Below the pieces are notes generated by a model, which saw only the letters and a program-made list of their open reading frames with translations, ran no database searches and was not told the origin of the DNA. 13,387 nt of DNA from an uncultured Akkermansia sp. (lineage in GTDB: Bacteria > Verrucomicrobiota > Verrucomicrobiia > Verrucomicrobiales > Akkermansiaceae): the NCBI GenBank assembly GCA_904501955.1, contig CAJGCY010000064.1:1-13387 (forward strand). The letters run 5' to 3'. Below are positions 1 through 7,116 of the stretch, one piece after another (the first letter of the stretch is position 1; each line of letters starts with the position of its first letter). Made by a program: the position numbers and the translations under genes.

Positions 1-14
1 CCCAATTCAAACGA

Positions 15-46
15 GGAGCGAAGAGATAATCTTCGCTCCCTTCATT
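15..46 (+). terminator. Probable terminator of an upstream gene
   Basis: A perfect 10-bp inverted repeat (15-24 pairs with 30-39) encloses a 5-base loop, GATAA. A short T-containing stretch (CTTCATT) follows. The stem is strong but the U-tract is poor, so the hairpin could instead be a transcript-stabilising 3' end. It lies upstream of the promoter at 66-94, which fits the end of a gene left of the window. Confidence 0.5.
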
Positions 47-65
47 AGGATAAGAAATTAAACAC

Positions 66-94
66 TTGACATAATTAAACAAAATTGTTACCTT
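66..94 (+). promoter_or_regulatory. Sigma-70-type promoter for the secreted protein gene
   Basis: A perfect -35 box TTGACA (66-71) is followed by a 17-bp spacer and a weak -10 TACCTT (89-94). The -10 is preceded by TGT, which gives an extended -10 (TGn) arrangement. Transcription should start near 101, leaving a leader of about 18 bases before the ATG at 119. Confidence 0.65.
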
Positions 95-118
95 AGCGTC
101 AACAACAAGCTAACAAAG

Positions 119-748
119 ATGAAAAAAGCAGCATTCTTATCAACGATCGTCATGGCAGTTCTCGCCATGGTACCGGTAACGAGCGCCCAAGCTCCGTCAG
201 CAGCCCCGGCAGCCCAAACAACGGGCCGAGGCAACAGCGATTTGTTGGCATCCAACACGGTTCGTGCCGTATTCCGTGGCATGCAGGAAGTTGCCATCAG
301 CCACTTTACCAACCCGCAATCCTACACCACGCAAGTTGCAGTATTTGAAGTGGTGGAGAATTTAGCACACCGTCGGCTGGTTCGCTATGGTGACGGATGC
401 CTGCAGGCAGGCACGATTATCACGGTATCCATGAATCGAAATCAGCCCGGCCAACCGTCCTCCGTGGTGGATGAGATTGCACAAATGCAGGTAGGTGAGG
501 AGGCAGTCATGAAGATAGATCACCTCTTTCTCTTTGCTGAACCGGAGGGTATCAACATTCGCCCCTGCACTCGTTTGGCACGCAAGCCCAATAGTGCCGG
601 CAAGCCTCAAGTAACGCCGGTAACACCGGTGGCACCTGTAGCCCCCACTGTTTCCCCGCGCCCCGTTGCTCCTGCAATTACCCCCGGCACGGGCTCCGGT
701 CGACTGATGGGAGGCATGGAAGACGACACGGATACCATTGTTGAATAA
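119..748 (+). CDS. Secreted protein of unknown function with proline-rich tail
   Basis: I do not recognise this family. The 209-residue product starts with a clear Sec signal peptide: KK at residues 3-4, a hydrophobic core at about 5-20, and likely cleavage after TSA (23) or AQA (25). The mature protein has a short Ala/Pro/Gln-rich linker (26-36) and then a compact, probably beta-rich domain at about 40-155. This domain carries two cysteines (C94, C150) that could form a disulfide in the periplasm. Residues 164-189 are a low-complexity tail of TPV/APV-like units, and the protein ends in an acidic stretch (EDDTDTIVE). It is transcribed alone, between its own promoter and a terminator at 777-811. 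No Shine-Dalgarno sequence precedes the ATG, which is chosen because it lies immediately before the signal peptide and just below the promoter. Confidence 0.8.
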   Translation: MKKAAFLSTIVMAVLAMVPVTSAQAPSAAPAAQTTGRGNSDLLASNTVRAVFRGMQEVAISHFTNPQSYTTQVAVFEVVENLAHRRLVRYGDGCLQAGTIITVSMNRNQPGQPSSVVDEIAQMQVGEEAVMKIDHLFLFAEPEGINIRPCTRLARKPNSAGKPQVTPVTPVAPVAPTVSPRPVAPAITPGTGSGRLMGGMEDDTDTIVE

Positions 749-766
749 AGCAATTCAGCAACATTT

Positions 767-1702
767 TCACCCAATCCACCTGCCACGCACGGGCGTCGGC
801 AGGTGTTTTTTCTGGGGAATGGAGGAGGAGCCGGTGAGGCGTACACCCACCAGAATCAAGCCAATGGCGAAGAATGTGCTCATGGTCAACTGCCCCACGC
901 CCAGCACCAAGCTGAATGCAGCAGCAACAACCGGTTGCAGATAATTATACGTGGCAACGACGGCGGCATCCAATCGGGCTTGAGCATAGTTGAGCACCAA
1001 GTAGCACAGGAAAGTACCTACAACGACAATGTACCCTAAGCTGAACCAAGCGGAACGTGAAATCTCCGACCACTCGGGGGCTTCCACCTGCGTAGCGAAC
1101 AGCGGCAAAGTGGTAAGCGCCGAAATAGTGAACAGCCACTTGAGCAGGGTGAGCACATGATACCGCTTAATAAGGTGAGCAAAGAACACAAAGTAGGCAG
1201 CGGCAAACACCTGCGAGCCCAAGCACATGAGATCACCGATGACTGCACCGTTCCCCTCATCCGCCCCGGCGGATGAAAGCACCATGGTAAGCGCCCCTAT
1301 GCAGGCAATAGCAATTCCTACAGCCCTCTTAAAACAAATGTGCTGCCCCATAAATAAGGCAGCCATCAGTAAAGTAAAAACGGGAATTGCTGTAGATGTA
1401 ACACCGGCGTGGGTCGGCACCGTGTATTGCACTCCGCCGACATATAGGAATTGGTTCAGCGCAATACCGCATAGCGACATGGCTATGAGTGCAGGCCAAT
1501 CTTCCCTGCGTATCTTTTGGCTCTTCACAAAACATGATGTTACCCAGAACAACACGGCGCTACAAGTCACTCGCATTAAGGCCAGTGAGATGCCGTTGAC
1601 CGTTCCGTCTTGCATCACGAACTTACACATCGGGCTCATCAGTCCGAACAAACAAGCTGCCAGCAGCGCGGCTGCGTGACCTTTTACTCGTTCACCCTTC
1701 AT
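767..1702 (-). CDS. EamA/DMT-family membrane transporter
   Basis: Drug/metabolite-superfamily permease of the EamA (RhaT-like) type, a ten-helix inner-membrane protein. Family members export amino acids or other metabolites; the substrate here cannot be told. From the ATG at 1702 it has 311 residues, a normal family length. Two repeats of about five helices are visible, with typical family text: AALLAACLFGLMSPMCK in helix 1, GVTSTAIPVFTLLMAALFMG in the first repeat and YNYLQPVVAAAFSLVLG in the second. The frame extends upstream to 1816, but a good promoter (1714-1741) overlies that extension and helix 1 begins right after the 1702 start, so the shorter form is preferred. The last 14 residues are encoded by the terminator of the convergent gene and are probably an unconstrained tail. 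Confidence 0.85.
   Translation of the reverse strand: MKGERVKGHAAALLAACLFGLMSPMCKFVMQDGTVNGISLALMRVTCSAVLFWVTSCFVKSQKIRREDWPALIAMSLCGIALNQFLYVGGVQYTVPTHAGVTSTAIPVFTLLMAALFMGQHICFKRAVGIAIACIGALTMVLSSAGADEGNGAVIGDLMCLGSQVFAAAYFVFFAHLIKRYHVLTLLKWLFTISALTTLPLFATQVEAPEWSEISRSAWFSLGYIVVVGTFLCYLVLNYAQARLDAAVVATYNYLQPVVAAAFSLVLGVGQLTMSTFFAIGLILVGVRLTGSSSIPQKKHLPTPVRGRWIG
777..811 (+). terminator. Rho-independent terminator, inside the convergent gene
   Basis: An 8-bp perfect stem, CACCTGCC (777-784) with GGCAGGTG (798-805), closes a 13-base loop and is followed at once by six T residues (806-811). It lies 28 bases after the stop of the secreted protein gene. The whole element also forms the last 14 codons of the EamA gene on the minus strand, where the T-tract reads as Lys-Lys. 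In the minus direction no T-run follows, so it should act only on plus-strand transcripts. Confidence 0.85.
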
Positions 1703-1713
1703 GGCTGCCGGAA

Positions 1714-1741
1714 ATTGTACGCTCTTTACTATTTTTGGCAA
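1714..1741 (-). promoter_or_regulatory. Promoter of the EamA gene, near-leaderless
   Basis: On the minus strand, TTGCCA (1741-1736) and TACAAT (1719-1714) are separated by 16 bp, each box five of six to consensus. Transcription should begin near 1707, only about five bases before the ATG at 1702. It uses nearly the same boxes and the same spacing as the promoter before rsmA. Confidence 0.65.
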
Positions 1742-1850
1742 CACTTTTCGCATAAAATCATCCATAATTTTTTCATAAAAAAATCCAGAGCGTAAGAAAG
1801 TTAAGCGATGTCGCACTGTAGGATTGCCAAGCGAACTTATTTTTGATAAG

Positions 1851-3491
1851 ATGAGTCAAGTGAAACGTCGTTTGGCCACCATTTTGAGCATTCTGAGCGG
1901 AATTCTGCTCAGCAGTTGTGGGGACGGCAAGAGCTCAGCGGAAAAGTTTGCAGAGGAGCGCATATTGCTCATCGGCAACAACTCTGAGCCCCAGAGCTTA
2001 GACCCACACAAGGCCACGGCCGTGGCAGACGGCAAGATTATCAGCTGCTTGCTGGAAGGCTTGGTACGCCCCGACCCGAAAAAAGACGGCGCCGTGTTGC
2101 CCGGCACAGCCGAGCGCTGGCAACACAATGAAGACGCCACGGAGTGGATATTTTATCTGCGAAAAGACGCCGAATGGAGCGATGGCAGGCCTGTTCGGGC
2201 ACAGGATTTTGCCTACGCATACAGGCGCATGCTCCACCCGCAGTTCGGTGGCAAATACGCGGAGATGCTTTACCCCATACTAGGCGCGGAGGCTTACAAT
2301 AAGGGCGAGTGCAGCTGGGACAGCGTGGGCGTGCAAGCGGAAGATGCCCACACCCTTCGGCTGAAACTCAGTGGGCCAACTCCGCACCTGTTGCAGCTGA
2401 TGCTGCACTTCACATGGTCCCCCATACCAGAGCACCATGTGGAAGCGAACGGTGGCATGCTGGACCGCCGCAGTCGCTGGGCTCAGCAAGATAACTGGGT
2501 AGGTAACGGCGCCTATATCCCCCAACAGCACCATTTTAATAATTTCCTGAGCGTCATCCCCAACCCTCATTACTACCGCAGAAGCGAGCTGCAGAACAGT
2601 GGCATTCGCTTCCTCCCCATTGTTAACGGCTATACGGAAACCCGTATGTACTTCGGTGGCAAACTGCACATCAGTAACAATGTACCACCGGAAATGATTG
2701 CCTACGCAGCAGAACGCGCACCGCAGGATTTTTGCCGTGATCCGTACTACTGCACGATTTTTTACCGCATGAACACCACTCGCCCGCCGCTGAACGACGC
2801 GCGAGTGCGAGAGGCGCTCAGCCTGGCCATTGACCGCGAAACGCTGGTGCAAAAGGTGGTGCGCAACGCCGGCACCCCGGCCTATGGATTCACCCCACCC
2901 GGAGCAGGATTTAACCCCGTAGCACCGGAGGCAGCAAGCATGACGCAAGCGCAACGATTGGCAAAGGCAAAACAACTGCTGGCAGAAGCCGGTTATGCGG
3001 AGGGTAAAGGATTCCCCACGCTGGAGCTCATGACCACCTCGCGCGATGTGCAGCGCATCATGGCGGAAACCATACAAGCCATGTGGGCGGAATCTCTCGG
3101 CATTCATGTGGAAATACGATCCTGTGAATGGACTGCGTACAAAGCAGCGCAACAGAGCATGAATTATGACCTTTCCTCCTCCTCTTGGAGCGGTGATTAC
3201 TTGGATGCCGCCACCTTTGTGGAGCTGTGGCGTGGCGGCGGTGGCAACAATAACACCGGCTGGAGCAACTCTCAGTTCGATGCGCAGCTTGCAGCAGCTG
3301 CTGCTACGGGCGATACGCAGCAGCGCATGCAACACCTGCAAGAGGCAGAGCAAATCATGCTCCGCGAGCACCCCATCATCCCCCTGTATTACAGCGAGCG
3401 CACCTACCTGCGCTCCTCACGGCACGTGCGCGGTTGGCAGCCGCGTCTGCTGGATAATTTCCCCCTGGACGCCGTTGAAGTAGCACCATGA
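1851..3491 (+). CDS. oppA: Oligopeptide ABC transporter, periplasmic-face binding lipoprotein
   Basis: Solute-binding protein family 5 (OppA/DppA type), 546 residues, which captures peptides for import through OppBC. The N-terminus (K5-R6-R7, hydrophobic stretch, then LLSSC) is a lipoprotein signal with the acylated cysteine at C23, so it should be membrane-tethered in the periplasm. Family signatures are EPQSLDPHKA at about 46-55, LRKDAEWSDGRPVRAQDF at about 103-120, RPPLNDARVREALSLAIDR at about 311-329 (close to OppA of enterobacteria), and YGFTPP soon after. The frame opens at a TTG at 1824, but the ATG at 1851 puts the signal peptide at the N-terminus and is preferred. No convincing promoter was found in the AT-rich gap upstream. 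Its stop overlaps the oppB start by four bases (ATGA). The call is oligopeptide rather than dipeptide by resemblance only; other SBP_bac_5 substrates remain possible. Confidence 0.9.
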   Translation: MSQVKRRLATILSILSGILLSSCGDGKSSAEKFAEERILLIGNNSEPQSLDPHKATAVADGKIISCLLEGLVRPDPKKDGAVLPGTAERWQHNEDATEWIFYLRKDAEWSDGRPVRAQDFAYAYRRMLHPQFGGKYAEMLYPILGAEAYNKGECSWDSVGVQAEDAHTLRLKLSGPTPHLLQLMLHFTWSPIPEHHVEANGGMLDRRSRWAQQDNWVGNGAYIPQQHHFNNFLSVIPNPHYYRRSELQNSGIRFLPIVNGYTETRMYFGGKLHISNNVPPEMIAYAAERAPQDFCRDPYYCTIFYRMNTTRPPLNDARVREALSLAIDRETLVQKVVRNAGTPAYGFTPPGAGFNPVAPEAASMTQAQRLAKAKQLLAEAGYAEGKGFPTLELMTTSRDVQRIMAETIQAMWAESLGIHVEIRSCEWTAYKAAQQSMNYDLSSSSWSGDYLDAATFVELWRGGGGNNNTGWSNSQFDAQLAAAAATGDTQQRMQHLQEAEQIMLREHPIIPLYYSERTYLRSSRHVRGWQPRLLDNFPLDAVEVAP

Positions 3492-4414
3492 TTAAGCTTT
3501 TACTCAGACGCTTAGGGCAAGGATTGCTCGTTATTTTCGTACTGGAGACCATCACCTTCTTTCTGGTGCGCATGCTGCCGGGCAACCCTTTCTTGGGGGA
3601 GCGTAAGCTACCGCAGCACGTGATGGAGCAGCTCAACAGCCTTTACGGACTGGATCGCAGCGCCCTTGTTCAATACTACAACTATTGGAAGGGGATTCTG
3701 ACGGACGGTGACTTCGGCCCCTCGCTGGTGCGCGAGGGATTGCAGGTATCACAAATCATCAGCGAAGCATTCCCCGTATCACTCGCTCTGGGTGTGGTCG
3801 GCATGTTGCTAGCTATCGTAGTCGGCATCCCGGCGGGAATGCTGAGCGCGTATTACCGCAACCGCTGGCCGGATGCGGTGCTGATGCTACTGGCCATGCT
3901 GGGTATATGCATACCGGCATTCGTGATTGGTCCGATATTCGGCAAGACCTTGGGTGGATTGCCGGGGCTGAGCGTGGCAGGCTGGGACAACCCACTGTGC
4001 ATTGTGCTACCGGCGCTCACGCTGGGACTCATCAACGCAGCATACTTGGCGCGACTTACGCGCGGTGGCATGCTTGAAGTGCTCTCGCAGGACTTCATCC
4101 GCACGGCGAAGGCCAAAGGAGCAAGCACCATGCGCATACTGTTCGTGCACGCCCTGCGCAGTGGCTTGTTGCCCGCGGTGTCGTACTTAGGACCTGCATT
4201 CGCGGCATTGATAACGGGTAGTTTTGTGGTGGAGACCTGCTTCCAGGTACCCGGCATGGGCTTACACTTCGTTAACGCCACAACGGACCGTGACTATTTC
4301 CTGATACAAGGCTTGGTGTTATGCTACGGCATCCTCATTGTGCTGGCAAACCTTACCGTCGACCTCGCCTTGGTAGCTCTCAACCCGCGCCTGCGCTCAC
4401 AAGGAACCGCTTAA
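3488..4414 (+). CDS. oppB: Oligopeptide ABC transporter permease, OppB type
   Basis: Inner-membrane permease subunit of the peptide importer, 308 residues, a usual length for OppB/DppB. The N-terminus has the family pattern of a basic start and first helix ending in VRMLPGNPF (27-35). There is then a long periplasmic segment (about 36-90) and five further helices. The cytoplasmic coupling loop that docks onto the ATPase is at about 202-221 (DFIRTAKAKGASTMRILFVH, an EAA-like motif), followed by FVVETCFQVPGMG. Translation is coupled to oppA by an ATGA overlap. Four bases separate its stop from the oppC start. There is no Shine-Dalgarno site. Confidence 0.93.
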   Translation: MIKLLLRRLGQGLLVIFVLETITFFLVRMLPGNPFLGERKLPQHVMEQLNSLYGLDRSALVQYYNYWKGILTDGDFGPSLVREGLQVSQIISEAFPVSLALGVVGMLLAIVVGIPAGMLSAYYRNRWPDAVLMLLAMLGICIPAFVIGPIFGKTLGGLPGLSVAGWDNPLCIVLPALTLGLINAAYLARLTRGGMLEVLSQDFIRTAKAKGASTMRILFVHALRSGLLPAVSYLGPAFAALITGSFVVETCFQVPGMGLHFVNATTDRDYFLIQGLVLCYGILIVLANLTVDLALVALNPRLRSQGTA

Positions 4415-4418
4415 TGCC

Positions 4419-5363
4419 ATGACAAATACTCCGTATCAACAGGGCAACTCATTGTGGGATGACGCTAAAAAGCGACTTCTCCGCAATAAAACGGCCATGG
4501 CTTCGCTGTACTTCCTCATCTTCATGGTGCTGGCTTGTTTTGTGCTGCCCTTGCTGCCATGCATCGCGAACCCGAACATGACGAACCTGGACAACATAGC
4601 AGCCCCCTGCTCTTGGGCTCACCCCTTCGGCACGGACCAACTGGGGCGCGACCTGCTGGCGCGTGTGCTGTACGGGGGGCGTATCTCGCTGCTGGTCGGC
4701 TTGGTTGCCACCCTGGTGGCACTGGTCATCGGCTTGGTATACGGCCTGATTTCCGGCTATGTGGGAGGGCGCACGGATTCACTGATGATGCGCACGGTGG
4801 ACGTGCTGTTTGCCTTACCGTTCATTGTCTTAGTAATCGTATTCTCCCTGAGCATTGAAGAGCCCAGCCGAGAACTGACGGATTGGGTCATTGAAAACAC
4901 AGGGTGGAGCCGCGAGGCCGTAGCTCCCATTCTTGGGCTGGTGCCTTTGTTCATCGCCATCGGTGCGCTCGGGTGGCTCACTCTGGCTCGTATCGTGCGC
5001 ACGCAAACGCTGGAAATCAAAGCGCAGGAATACATCCAAGCCGCTCGCTCTCTCGGGCTCGGGCACTTGCGCATCCTCTTCCGCCACATCGCTCCGAACC
5101 TGATGGGTACCGTCGTTGTTTACACCACCTTAGCCGTACCGGGCATTATGCTGACGGAATCCACGCTCTCCTTCATCGGGCTCGGCGTAAAGGCGCCGAA
5201 CTCATCATGGGGAACCCTCATCAAGGAAGGAGCAGACCGTATGGAGGTGACACCTGAGCTACTGCTCTTCCCGGCATTGTTCTTCTGTCTCACGCTGCTG
5301 GCGCTGAACTTCCTCGGCGATGGCTTGCGCGATGCCATCGACCCCAAATCCGCGAAGGATTAA
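4419..5363 (+). CDS. oppC: Oligopeptide ABC transporter permease, OppC type
   Basis: Second permease subunit, partner of OppB, 314 residues. Hallmarks in order: HPFGTDQLGRDLLARVLYGG (68-87), the EAA coupling loop at about 205-222 (YIQAARSLGLGHLRILFR), ESTLSFIGLGVKAPNSSWGT (247-266) and LNFLGDGLRDAIDP near the C-terminus. Between helices 3 and 4, at about 147-171, is an extra hydrophilic segment (EEPSRELTDWVIENTGWSRE and following) that, by topology, faces the periplasm. From memory of enterobacterial OppC, that loop is very short. An AAGGA lies 13 bases before the ATG, the closest thing to a Shine-Dalgarno site in the window. No ATPase genes (OppD/OppF) follow; the next gene is rsmA with its own promoter. 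Confidence 0.93.
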   Translation: MTNTPYQQGNSLWDDAKKRLLRNKTAMASLYFLIFMVLACFVLPLLPCIANPNMTNLDNIAAPCSWAHPFGTDQLGRDLLARVLYGGRISLLVGLVATLVALVIGLVYGLISGYVGGRTDSLMMRTVDVLFALPFIVLVIVFSLSIEEPSRELTDWVIENTGWSREAVAPILGLVPLFIAIGALGWLTLARIVRTQTLEIKAQEYIQAARSLGLGHLRILFRHIAPNLMGTVVVYTTLAVPGIMLTESTLSFIGLGVKAPNSSWGTLIKEGADRMEVTPELLLFPALFFCLTLLALNFLGDGLRDAIDPKSAKD

Positions 5364-5365
5364 AC

Positions 5366-5393
5366 TTGCCTTTTCACCATAGCATAGTACAAT
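5366..5393 (+). promoter_or_regulatory. Promoter of the rsmA fusion gene, near-leaderless
   Basis: TTGCCT (5366-5371), a 16-bp spacer and TACAAT (5388-5393, five of six to consensus) lie in the 39-base gap after oppC. A start near 5400 would leave about three bases before the ATG at 5403. It separates expression of rsmA from the transporter, although read-through is possible because no terminator is seen. Confidence 0.65.
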
Positions 5394-5402
5394 ACTCACC
5401 AG

Positions 5403-6749
5403 ATGAACGCAACGCAGATTCACGAGGTACTCAATAAGTTTGAAGTTTCTCCCTCCAAATCACTGGGGCAGAACTTCCTGATAGATGAAAACATAGCCAA
5501 ATGGATTGTCAGCCAGTTGGAAATAACGCCTGATGATTGCGTGGTGGAGGTGGGGCCCGGCACGGGAGCCCTTACGGAGCACATGGCGCCGCTGTGCCGC
5601 AAGCTCGTTTTGGTGGAGTTCGATGCCCGCTTGGCTGAATACCAGAAAAACCGCTGGGCAGACACTCCGCACGTAGAGGTACACCATGCGGATGGCGCTA
5701 CCTGGGATCCCCGCCGTCTGTTTGCAGAGCAGCCGGTGAAGTTCATGGGCAATTTGCCTTACTCCGCCGGAGGTGCTATTTTGGCAAACTTTCTGACCTC
5801 CCCCTGCGCCTGCAGCCGCGCCGTGGTGATGCTGCAAAAAGAGTTCATTGACAGGATATTGGCAAAGCCCGGTGATGACGCCTACGGCTTGCTCTCGTTG
5901 CGCATTCAAATGGATTGGGTGCCGAAAGCGCTCAAGACTGTGCCGCCGGAGGCCTTCTCACCGCGCCCGAAAATCGATTCAACCGTCATGCTGCTCACGC
6001 CTCGCCCGGCAAAAGAGCTGCCGCCGTATGACCACAAGCTGATGGATGAGCTGATGCGCCGCTGTTTCTCGCAACGCCGCAAACAAATGCACAAACAGCT
6101 GCCCGCAACCCCGCCTTGGAGCGAGGTGTCGCAGGCGGTCGGCGTCTCCCCCACGGCTCGCCCGGAAGAGCTGGGGCTGGAGCAATGGGTGAACCTGACA
6201 CGCGCCTATGACCCCAACCCGCTCAGCCACATAGCGCAAAAAGACGATGAGCTCTTTGACGTGGTGAATGAGCAGAACGAAGTTGTGGGGCAAGCTACGC
6301 GTAAAGAGGTGCATGAGCGCAAACTGCTGCACCGCGCCGTTCATATCCTCGTATTCAGCAAAAAAACGCATGATTGCCTGCTGCAAAAGCGCTCCGCCTA
6401 CAAAGACAAGCACCCCGGCGTGTGGGATTCCTCCGCAGCAGGGCACTTGGATGCCGGTGAAAGCTATGAGGAAGCAGCCGTGCGCGAGCTGCGCGAAGAG
6501 CTGGGTATCGAGGATGCCAAACTCATCCACGTGGGCATGCTGCCTCCCTCGGAAGCCACCGGCTGGGAGCACGTATCCCTTTATGCCGCCCTGCACGATG
6601 GCAAAGTGCGTTTTCCCGCTGCGGAAATTGAGGGGGTAGTTCCCTTCCCGCCGGCTCTCATCGACAGGTGGTTGGAGCGCAGCCCGCAGGACTTTGCCAA
6701 TTCCTTTGCTAGTTGCTGGCAGCTTGTGCGCCCCATGATGGGAAATTAA
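5403..6749 (+). CDS. rsmA: RsmA 16S rRNA dimethyladenosine transferase fused to NUDIX domain
   Basis: A single uninterrupted 448-residue frame joins two enzymes. Residues 1-268 are RsmA/KsgA, which dimethylates two adjacent adenines in the 3' terminal helix of 16S rRNA using S-adenosylmethionine. Visible motifs are KSLGQNFLID (19-28), the SAM-binding EVGPGTGALTEHM (49-61), the acidic end of strand 2 LVEFDARL (70-77), the catalytic NLPY (117-120) and the C-terminal FSPRPKIDSTV and RRCFSQRRKQMHK. Ordinary RsmA proteins end at about 270 residues. After a short linker (269-282), residues 283-446 form a NUDIX domain resembling the Idi/YfcD branch (DVVNEQNEVVGQATRKEV, LLQKRS). Its NUDIX box, G347 to I369, is complete: G-x5-E353-x7-R361-E362-L-x-E365-E366-x-G368. 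Both active sites look intact. The NUDIX substrate is unknown. A 28-base -35/-10 promoter ends ten bases before the ATG, which supports this start. Confidence 0.93.
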   Translation: MNATQIHEVLNKFEVSPSKSLGQNFLIDENIAKWIVSQLEITPDDCVVEVGPGTGALTEHMAPLCRKLVLVEFDARLAEYQKNRWADTPHVEVHHADGATWDPRRLFAEQPVKFMGNLPYSAGGAILANFLTSPCACSRAVVMLQKEFIDRILAKPGDDAYGLLSLRIQMDWVPKALKTVPPEAFSPRPKIDSTVMLLTPRPAKELPPYDHKLMDELMRRCFSQRRKQMHKQLPATPPWSEVSQAVGVSPTARPEELGLEQWVNLTRAYDPNPLSHIAQKDDELFDVVNEQNEVVGQATRKEVHERKLLHRAVHILVFSKKTHDCLLQKRSAYKDKHPGVWDSSAAGHLDAGESYEEAAVRELREELGIEDAKLIHVGMLPPSEATGWEHVSLYAALHDGKVRFPAAEIEGVVPFPPALIDRWLERSPQDFANSFASCWQLVRPMMGN

Positions 6750-6769
6750 TGCCATGGCAAAAAATAGGC

Positions 6770-6798
6770 TTGCGACAGGCCGCAAAGAATGGTAAATT
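6770..6798 (+). promoter_or_regulatory. Promoter of the HU gene
   Basis: TTGCGA (6770-6775) and TAAATT (6793-6798) are separated by 17 bp, each four of six to consensus. Transcription should start near 6805 and give a leader of about 29 bases, G-free from 6802 to 6830. A 5-bp inverted repeat (TTGCG at 6770-6774, CGCAA at 6781-6785) covers the -35 box and may be incidental. Confidence 0.5.
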
Positions 6799-6833
6799 AC
6801 GATCTACTTACACTTAACATCTCTCTCTCAGAC

Positions 6834-7103
6834 ATGAACAAAGCAGAACTCATTCAACTCATCCGCACGGAGCTCGGCGAAGGTACCACCACCAAAACCG
6901 CTACCGAGGCGCTCAACGCAACGCTCTCTGCCATCAGCAAGGCTGTGGCTAATAAGGAAAAAGTGCAAATCATCGGCTTCGGCACCTTTGAGCCCAAAGA
7001 GCGCCCTGCCCGTACCGGCAGAAATCCCCGCACCGGTGAGCAAGTCTCCATCCCGGCAAGCAGCACTGTTACATTCAAGCCTGCTGCTGCCCTCAAATCC
7101 TAA
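6834..7103 (+). CDS. hup: HU-family histone-like DNA-binding protein
   Basis: Small nucleoid protein of the HU/IHF family, which binds and bends DNA as a dimer. From the ATG at 6834 it has 89 residues, the standard HU length. It starts MNKAELIQLIRTELG, has the core IIGFGTFEPKERPARTGRNP and the DNA-clasping beta-arm RTGEQVSIPASSTVTFKP, and ends shortly after at AAALKS. An upstream in-frame ATG at 6789 would add 15 residues unlike the family and would start before the proposed transcription start, so it is rejected. The RNPRTGE(Q/P) arm is more HU-like than IHF-like. The glycosyltransferase gene starts 13 bases after its stop and is probably co-transcribed. Confidence 0.93.
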   Translation: MNKAELIQLIRTELGEGTTTKTATEALNATLSAISKAVANKEKVQIIGFGTFEPKERPARTGRNPRTGEQVSIPASSTVTFKPAAALKS

Positions 7104-7116
7104 GCCTCACTCATTT

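Noticed and set aside
1703..1816. N-terminal extension of the EamA gene with ATG codons at 1753 and 1765
   Set aside because: A near-consensus promoter lies within it, and the extension is unlike the family.
1824..1850. Earlier TTG start for oppA
   Set aside because: It would put nine extra residues with acidic charges before the lipoprotein signal; the ATG at 1851 gives a normal signal peptide.
1766..1850. Promoter for oppA in the divergent gap
   Set aside because: TTGCCA at 1824-1829 is present, but a paired -10 would fall on the ATG; no other convincing pair of boxes was found.
2280..3371. Long open frame on the minus strand opposite oppA (363 codons)
   Set aside because: It is fully antisense to a confidently identified gene, has no family features and is rich in Cys, His and Arg in the way shadow frames are.
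5979..6785. Open frame of 268 codons on the minus strand opposite rsmA
   Set aside because: It is antisense to the fusion gene, resembles no protein family and has no promoter or start context.
6754..6795. Thirteen-codon ORF (MAKNRLATGRKEW) between rsmA and hup
   Set aside because: It has no Shine-Dalgarno site and overlaps the proposed hup promoter, including its -10 box, so it is most likely chance.
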